The translations under genes and the position numbers were made by a program. The notes beneath the pieces were generated by a model that was given only the letters and a program-made list of their open reading frames with translations, was not told the DNA's origin and did not search any database. This document shows, piece by piece, positions 8,201-17,293 of a stretch of 17,293 nucleotides of DNA. The number at the start of each line of letters is the position of its first letter. Position 1 is the stretch's first letter. The DNA is from Phoronis ovalis (taxonomy: Eukaryota > Phoronida > Phoronidae): contig JAOXYB010021225.1 of the NCBI GenBank assembly GCA_028565635.1, positions 1-17,293 on the forward strand, read 5' to 3'.

Positions 8201-11200
8201 CACCTGTTTTATTTGTAGAGTTGTTCGTGGAAAGTTAAATCCTGACGATCTTGTAGCTCCCGATCCTACGTTTGTCCAGCTGAATAATCGAGTTTTAGAT
8301 CTGAGAAAAGAGAGGGCTGTGCTGAGAGAAATTCATTATCTGTCAGGTTGGTTATTTTAAGTGAAAGAGTTTGATATAAGCTAAAGAAATGGGTAACAGT
8401 TAAGGTAGATTGCATAGCATAAATCAATGTCGGATTGGGTTTTCTAGTAATAACTCTAATTAACTTTAAATGCCGTAACAGGATTTACTAACTGTTGATT
8501 TTTCTATCTAATTTGCTTGCGATTTTCATTTGATTAGTAGTTATTAGTAGAAATATATGATTAAAGGTATTGCAATATATATCTTTAAAAAATAAATGTC
8601 TTTTAAAATTAAACACCAAAGCAACTGGTGTTTTTGCCTTGACATCCTTTTTTACTGTTCCACACAGTACTATTATATTTTAGTGGCTCCCGGTTTCTAT
8701 TTCTTAGAAGTTCTTTTCAGACAGCCCCAGACAGATGGCTTGTATTAAATAAAGGAGAGGTTCTTTATTTGAGTAAGCACTGTTTGGAAAATAACATTAA
8801 TTAAATACCAACATAAATAGAGGGCTTTTATTTCACCAGTGCGCCACCAGAGTGACTTTTTTTGGCATAAATAGGCATTCTAATTGTGTTTGATCTATGC
8901 ATTGCCAAATGTAATTCACATATTTCCACTATTGCAGCCCCTGCCAAACCAGTGATTGACATTGGAAAATGTTCTCGGTCAGATTCTGCTATCGTTCTTG
9001 TTATTCATCCTGCCCTTAATGATTCTGAAATAGTGGATGGCTATAAAGTATGGTTTTGCTCTGAACAGCAAAGAGATCAAGAAACCAAGGTACATTGTGA
9101 CTTTTTACATGCTGCTGATTTATTCACTTTCTTCTCTTCTTATTTTTGTTAAAAAATACAATACGAGGTCACATACTCCCAAGAGCGTCATGAGCAAAAC
9201 GTCCTATAGGTGGGGATATAACAGCAAAAGCAAATACAAAGGCAGGGTTGCTGCTATAGACCTTTATGAACGTTAAATTACACTTCTAAACAACCTTAAT
9301 GAAGTTTTCAGCAAATATTAGAAATTCATTGTTTTTGGAACTTTTGATATCTAAATACTTGAAAAGCTGTTTTCACAGGTAAACTTTTCCGACACACTGA
9401 GACTGCATATCAAATTACAAGCCAAGACTTACTTTTATGACTTACAACAAGTTTCCTCCATTAATTAATTGAAGCAAGGTGCTAAATAAATTTCACTTTT
9501 CAATATCTAAATATTCTCAAAGGTCATCAAAATGACCTCTGTATAACCCGACACCAGAAGTTTTGAACATTTTGAGCTATTTTACAAATGTAACCTTTGA
9601 TCTCCAAATCACCTTTTGACCTTAAAGTGAACAATAGCCTACTCTGGTGATGTCACGCCTGAAGTACCATGTCCCTAGCCGTAACAGTCTTCAAGATATA
9701 GCTTGCTGAAAATTGGAAGAAGGGAGAAAGAAAACATACAAAACCAATATTAAAGCTTGCTACCTTATAGGAGCAATCCTAATAATAAATTTAATTAACA
9801 GTACGTTAAGCAACTGGGATATTCGTGTATCTTTACATGATGACTGGATACTTGCGTAAAATTATGTGTCTCTGCTGTAAACATTTCTCCTGATAAAACA
9901 TTAATTTCTCTATTAAATTTATAGATATAAATATACACCAGACAACCATACTAATTCGTAGAACTATGCATTTGGAATCAGAAGTCTTATCAAGCTTAAA
10001 CATTTGTTTTCCGTATTTTTTCAGGAGGAAATAACATTTGTGGCAAGCAATGACGAAAGAAAATTTTCAAAGTCTGTTCCAACTGGTCACTCCAATGTAC
10101 TGATATTAGAAAATCTTGATGTGGAGTCTACATACTATGTTACTGTGCAGGCCATCAATGTAGCAGGGGAAAGCGAGGTGTCGGACATTGTTCATGTCAC
10201 AACATTAGCTGCTACATGTGAAGAAATATCTGGCAAGTATTTCAGCATCATACCAATAGCCTTGTAAAATCAAGAGACCATGGAAACAACCTTAATACAG
10301 TTATATTACTAATGGCAACAGACCTGCCAACCCTCACTCATTCAGCACAAAACTCTTGCCTTCTTCACTTTTATAATAGTATAATTTGGTTATAGTTACC
10401 TAATGAAACCCACTGTCTCACACTGGAAGCACATTGATGGTTCGCAGCTGTGTAAAATTTATTATTATTAAAGCAATGTATTTTAGGCTGCAAGTATAGT
10501 AACCTACATTTTGAAGCACAGCTATTGAAGGAAATCTGTAAACTATATACATATATATAGCTTCATATCCATCATGTTAACCTTATCAGGTGAAATCTTT
10601 ATATAACAGTTGCAAATCAGGTACCAGGGATGTAGGAGTAAAATCTACTTGATAAGGCTCCTAAGCTAGTTATGCATTCATAGCTGTTAGATTATTTTAA
10701 GCCATCTGCAAAGTAAGCATAAACCTAGTTGATGTAACTTTGCATGTACATGTATTCAAGAATAATGGAAATACTATGTTTTGCTATGTGCGCTGGTTTT
10801 TAAAAAACCTGAATGTGTGCAAAATAGTGGCAGATGCTTATATTTGAGTAAATCACTACCTGCATTATCTTGTCAAATGTTGCAATAAGGGGCTTTTGTT
10901 TGAGGGAGTACTTCTGTTCTAATAAATATACATTTTGTTCTTTTAAAAGATATACACGAGTTTTTTGAAACATAAAATATAGGTTTTTCGAAATATTAAA
11001 TACATTGTACATTTATTTTCTTACAGCTCCGGAGATCACAACTAATTTATGCCGCACCTTTACTTCAGCCATACAAATTTACAGCACTAGTCCTTTCGAG
11101 TCTGAGGAAGGCATTACTCACTATCTCCTGTACAGAGAAGCAATGGGGAACAAAACATGGAAGTCATTTGCATTATATGGGCGTTTAGAACACAGAGTAT

Positions 11201-11316
11201 TTGGACTGAAACATAACACAGAATACGAGTGTGCAATATGGGCATGTAATACTCATGGAGACGGACAAATTTCTGCCAAGGTTTACTTAAAGACAGAAGG
11301 CTCAGGTCTATCCTAA
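4674..11316 (+). CDS. MID-like TRIM E3 ubiquitin ligase: RING, two B-boxes, coiled coil, COS, two FN3, no SPRY
   Basis: Eight coding exons: 4674-5291, 5643-5738, 6580-6675, 7550-7806, 8219-8346, 8938-9089, 10025-10232 and 11027-11316. Phases agree and give 614 residues. Domains: RING about 20-59 (C20, C23, C35, H37, C40, C44, C56, C59), B-box 1 about 108-150, B-box 2 about 163-200, coiled coil about 205-345, COS-like region about 346-396, FN3-1 about 399-515, FN3-2 about 519-608, stop. B-box 1 is very close to MID1/MID2 (YCSSCLALSHPNKEPF), as are LQENDCSSFLQLA and RKERAVLREIHYLSAP. By family this should be a ubiquitin ligase, with COS mediating microtubule binding. MID proteins normally end FN3-SPRY; here a second FN3 replaces the SPRY, which recalls the SPRY-less C-III class (TRIM42) with one FN3 added. 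The 3' neighbour PSMA1 is convergent. Gene identity is sure to subfamily, not to an orthologue. Confidence 0.92.
5292..5642 (+). other. TRIM intron 1
   Basis: GT-AG intron of 351 bases with an A-rich run near 5377. Nothing else recognised. Confidence 0.8.
5643..5738 (+). CDS. TRIM coding exon 2: start of coiled coil
   Basis: Acceptor gtactatag, donor AAG|gtataa; 96 bases, phase 0-0. Encodes residues 207-238, PVLDTGVQDLIASQETIAET and onward to HEEVLQYFK. It is hydrophilic and heptad-like, as in the MID coiled coil. Confidence 0.85.
5739..6579 (+). other. TRIM intron 2
   Basis: GT-AG intron of 841 bases. It contains a weak MITE-like structure at 6306-6446 and T-homopolymers near 6011 and 6042. 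No coding sequence was seen. Confidence 0.8.
6306..6446. repeat. Possible small MITE remnant
   Basis: CAGAATAAAAGCCCCTG (6306-6322) and CCAGGGCTTCTATTCAG (6430-6446) are imperfect inverted repeats, about 13 of 17 positions, enclosing about 107 AT-rich bases. Related GGGCTTTTATTT-like words occur at 8822 and 10889. Weak evidence. Confidence 0.35.
6580..6675 (+). CDS. TRIM coding exon 3: coiled coil
   Basis: Acceptor attgttttag, donor AAG|gtaggc; exactly 96 bases, phase 0-0, the same size and phase as exon 2. Encodes residues 239-270 (KKLEDNIWQLELSQQAVIDA and onward). It can be skipped without a frame change. Confidence 0.88.
6676..7549 (+). other. TRIM intron 3
   Basis: GT-AG intron of 874 bases. 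An 88-codon minus-strand open frame (7197-6931) shows no recognisable protein and is taken as chance. No repeat was identified with confidence. Confidence 0.8.
7550..7806 (+). CDS. TRIM coding exon 4: end of coiled coil and start of COS box
   Basis: Acceptor ttgttttag, donor AAAAG|gtcagt; 257 bases, phase 0-2. Encodes residues 271-355: a long charged helix, then the family signature EILQENDCSSFLQLADGVSK, which aligns with the LKENDHARFLQTAK stretch of MID1. Confidence 0.93.
7807..8218 (+). other. TRIM intron 4
   Basis: GT-AG intron of 412 bases, AT-rich. No gene or clear repeat. Confidence 0.8.
8219..8346 (+). CDS. TRIM coding exon 5: COS box
   Basis: Acceptor ttatttgtag, donor TCAG|gttggt; 128 bases, phase 2-1. 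Encodes residues 356-398 plus one base: PDPTFVQLNNRVLDLRKERA and then LREIHYLS. The family function of the COS box is microtubule association. Confidence 0.92.
8347..8937 (+). other. TRIM intron 5
   Basis: GT-AG intron of 591 bases. It has a perfect 8-base inverted repeat AAACACCA/TGGTGTTT with a 7-base loop at 8611-8633. Otherwise nothing recognised. Confidence 0.8.
8938..9089 (+). CDS. TRIM coding exon 6: first half of FN3-1
   Basis: Acceptor ctattgcag, donor AAG|gtacat; 152 bases, phase 1-0. Encodes residues 399-449: APAKPVIDIGKCSRSDSAIV then the conserved FN3 strand (IVDGYKVWF). The APxxP entry is where MID proteins begin their FN3 domain. Confidence 0.9.
9090..10024 (+). other. TRIM intron 6
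   Basis: GT-AG intron of 935 bases that splits FN3-1. It is largely occupied by dispersed repeat copy B (9241-9780). Confidence 0.8.
9241..9780 (+). repeat. Dispersed repeat, copy B
   Basis: Shares with copy A the start GGCAGGGTTGCT, the early TTTATGAAxGTTAAAT, the middle stretch TTTTGACC...GTGAACAAT, the GTCTTCAAGATATAGCTTGC run with TGAAAATTGGAAGAA, and the end CTTATAGGAGCAAT. The termini are GGGTTGCTG (9245-9253) and GAGCAATCC (9771-9779), more diverged than in copy A. The first third differs strongly from copy A. No coding capacity. Confidence 0.75.
10025..10232 (+). CDS. TRIM coding exon 7: second half of FN3-1 (GC donor)
   Basis: Acceptor tattttttcag. Encodes residues 450-518 plus one base, with the FN3 core YYVTVQAINVAGESEVSD and the closing VHVTTLA. 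The phase needed by the next exon is 1. This fits a GC donor TCTG|gcaagt (end 10232) or, less well matched, a GT donor ACAT|gtgaag (end 10217, five residues shorter). The GT inside gcaagt would shift the frame into an early stop. Confidence 0.85.
10233..11026 (+). other. TRIM intron 7 (probable GC-AG intron)
   Basis: 794 bases from gcaagt to ttacag. No gene or strong repeat seen; ATATATATA-like runs lie near 10550. The donor alternative at 10218 (gtgaag) would make it 15 bases longer. Confidence 0.65.
11027..11316 (+). CDS. TRIM coding exon 8: second FN3 domain and stop
   Basis: Acceptor attttcttacag. Encodes residues 519-614: PEITTNLCRTFTSAIQIYST, then GITHYLLYREA and TEYECAIWACNTHGDGQIS, the typical FN3 strand order with the conserved Tyr and Asn-x-x-Gly turn. 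It ends KTEGSGLS and a TAA stop. No SPRY-coding sequence follows before the next gene. Confidence 0.92.
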
Positions 11317-11820
11317 ATTTTATAAATCTGGTAGGAATAATAATTTTACGGGTAGGTCATATAACAGCCATCCATTGTGTTATAGTATTTGCAAGCAATC
11401 ATACGTGAAAATAAAGTCTTGTACATTCGTACTGGACTTGCTAGTCTTGGTAGCTGCCACAAAAGGCAATTTTTCGAAAATCTCATTAAAAACTAATGAA
11501 AACACCTGTATATATTATTTTTTTGTAATTATAACATTGAATGCTAAATACTTTGTACCAGAGTGCTAAAACATTATTTGTACCAATAGTAAGTTTGAGT
11601 GTACTGTTTAATCTAAGTGTGTACAAGGTACAGTTATGTTGTATTGTTATATTTTGCAGTGTGTCATTGCTTACAAACCATTTTACAAAGTTTTTTTAAT
11701 GACAATCCTTAGCAGTTGACAGTTTTTACTCAGTTGTGTAATATAACAAACATCTTTATATTAATATATTGTACAAAAAGAATGTATAAATACATTAAAC
11801 AAAAAAACCTGTATTTTTTT
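11317..11820 (+). other. 3' UTR and polyadenylation region of the TRIM gene
   Basis: AT-rich non-coding sequence after the TAA stop. An AATAAA lies at 11410-11415, 94 bases after the stop, and an ATTAAA at 11794-11799 could serve a longer form. The end of the transcript is not determined. No other gene is seen here. Confidence 0.5.
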
Positions 11821-12000
11821 TAATATGTGGAAAGGTACCAATGCAGATATAGGCATTTTTTTATTAAGAAATTCATCCCTTGTGGCATAATACAAGGGCT
11901 GAATTCTTATGTAACAAAAACATATATTTGTAATTCAACTCAGGTCTTGCTAATACATTTTAGTTTTAGCCTTGAAATAATTTGGTTAAAAAACTGATTA
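11821..12000 (-). terminator. PSMA1: 3' UTR and polyadenylation region of PSMA1
   Basis: Non-coding sequence downstream of the PSMA1 stop, read on the minus strand. An AATAAA hexamer lies at 11865-11860 on the minus strand, about 136 bases after the stop. The 3' ends of the convergent TRIM gene and PSMA1 are therefore predicted to lie close together or to overlap. Confidence 0.5.
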
Positions 12001-16362
<4,362 letters not shown>

Positions 16363-16968
16363 GGTTTTTGCAATATGGCCTCCTTTTATTTCTTCTCCTT
16401 TTCTAAAGAGCTCTTTGCCGGAAGTCGCTAATGCGATTGCGTCAAAAATGTCTGTTCTGGTTTGGGAAGTCTTTAAATAAACAAGCGTTTGTAAGTATAT
16501 GGTCAATTTGTGTTCCTAACTTAGAGTACGATTGGCTAGTTCATGTTAATAAATACTCTATAGTAAATTGTGATCATGGTCTGTGTTCTTGTGCTGTCTT
16601 ACAATTGTATTTTAGTGATTGAATTTCGTTTAATACTTTATTCTTTAATTATTTAATAGCTTTGCATTGACCATTCCACGAGATCTTTTTTATTGCGTTC
16701 TATATTTTATAACAGATTTGTTTACAATTTTTCGGCTTGGAACAGTCACAGGTTCTTCCATTTGGTTTAATCTACTCCTATATATTCATAATTGTTATGA
16801 AACTAAAATAACAGTGAGTAAAATACGCAATTAATATTCTGTTAGTGATAACAGTAATTACATGTCAAAATACAGTACCCGTCCAGCGAACATTTACATT
16901 TAGAATTAGACACCCGGTCTAGACATTTCGAGAAACCTTGTTTTGTTTATATTTAGTAGCTAACAAAC
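16363..16968. promoter_or_regulatory. Head-to-head promoter region of PSMA1 and the right-edge gene
   Basis: 606 bases between two divergent start codons. It includes the PSMA1 5' UTR. A full ETS/GABP-type site CCGGAAGT lies at 16418-16425, 56-63 bases upstream of the PSMA1 ATG. This is a common housekeeping-promoter motif often found near transcription starts. No clear TATA box serves PSMA1. The right half is very AT-rich and holds no recognisable motif beyond short repeats. No gene was seen within it. Confidence 0.5.
16418..16425. promoter_or_regulatory. ETS/GABP-type site upstream of PSMA1
   Basis: CCGGAAGT on the plus strand, inside or next to the PSMA1 5' UTR. The motif is a perfect match to the ETS core. 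Function is inferred only from the motif and its place in a divergent promoter. Confidence 0.45.
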
Positions 16969-17069
16969 ATGTCTCAAAGAGTAGCACGCAGGCAATATGA
17001 CCACAGCCAAACAAGTGACTCCGAGTCAGATGAAGACAAAAACAGAAAAGCTTGCATAAAGCGACCAAG
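16969..17069 (+). CDS. Probable first coding exon of an unidentified gene (partial)
   Basis: An ATG in good context (ACAAACATGT, A at -3) opens 33 codons plus two bases, ending CCAAG|gtcagt in phase 2. The peptide begins MSQRVARRQYDHSQ, has an acidic Ser-rich cluster (SDSESDED, a casein-kinase-2-like pattern) and then basic NRKACIKRPR, which would suit a nuclear protein. I do not recognise the family. Support is the start context, the donor and the divergent position 606 bases from PSMA1. There is no homology evidence, and the remaining exons lie right of the window. Confidence 0.5.
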
Positions 17070-17123
17070 GTCAGTGGCATAATTTCACCATATGTTTGGT
17101 ATATACGTATATAGTCCTAGCTT

Positions 17124-17163
17124 TATGACCCTACTATGTTTCCTACGGCAACGTAGGGTCATA
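17124..17163. repeat. Inverted repeat with two alternative hairpins
   Basis: The outer arms TATGACCCTAC (17124-17134) and GTAGGGTCATA (17153-17163) pair perfectly over 11 bases. An inner hairpin CCTACG-GCAA-CGTAGG (17142-17157) reuses part of the right arm, so the two folds exclude each other. It lies in the putative first intron of the right-edge gene and could be the end of a transposon. Confidence 0.65.
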
Positions 17164-17293
17164 GTTCACATAATGCAAATATCTTGAAAAGTTGGTGTCT
17201 TTCAAAAACACTTGAGCACCGTGTGTCAAAAAATTCAATAAATTCAAAGCAGTTTTGTTGCCTTCTTTGTCTATGATACGTCTTCTTCTGTTT

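Noticed and set aside
8886-9276. Overlapping plus-strand frames extending past TRIM exon 6
   Set aside because: Only 8938-9089 fits the FN3 domain and splice phases; the extensions run into intron sequence and repeat copy B.
11005-11026. Start codon upstream of TRIM exon 8 as a separate gene
   Set aside because: The bases before 11027 are the pyrimidine tract and acceptor; exon 8 joins exon 7 in phase as a second FN3 domain.

Overview
This is eukaryotic genomic DNA from an AT-rich invertebrate nuclear genome. Short coding exons are separated by GT-AG introns of about 180 to 1,120 bases. The encoded proteins look like a lophotrochozoan animal, most probably a mollusc. That lineage call is an inference from protein style and repeat content; no search was run.

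Four transcription units can be read. (1) The 5' part of SEC63 lies on the minus strand (first four coding exons, 3616 down to 454) and runs off the left edge. (2) A complete TRIM-family E3 ubiquitin ligase of the MID type lies on the plus strand (eight coding exons, 4674 to 11316, 614 aa predicted). It has RING, two B-boxes, coiled coil and COS box, then two fibronectin type III domains and no SPRY domain. (3) A complete PSMA1 gene, the 20S proteasome subunit alpha type-1, lies on the minus strand (ten coding exons, 16362 down to 12001, 277 aa predicted). (4) One probable first coding exon of an unidentified gene lies on the plus strand (16969 to 17069) and runs off the right edge.

Layout: SEC63 and the TRIM gene are head to head across about 1 kb, the TRIM gene and PSMA1 are tail to tail across about 680 bases, and PSMA1 and the last gene are head to head across about 600 bases. 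All exon junctions were assigned by hand from splice-site sequence and reading-phase continuity, and every spliced frame stays open. One TRIM intron appears to use a GC donor, with a weaker GT alternative.

The introns carry mobile-element debris. There is a near-palindromic foldback element (about 2706 to 3180) in SEC63 intron 1, a dispersed repeat with short terminal inverted repeats in SEC63 intron 3 and TRIM intron 6, and several small palindromes. There is no bacterial-type content, CRISPR array, recognisable tRNA or rRNA gene, or viral gene.

Functionally, SEC63 (ER translocon), a MID-like ubiquitin ligase and a proteasome core subunit all belong broadly to protein handling. Nothing in the sequence shows that they act together, and their adjacency may be chance.
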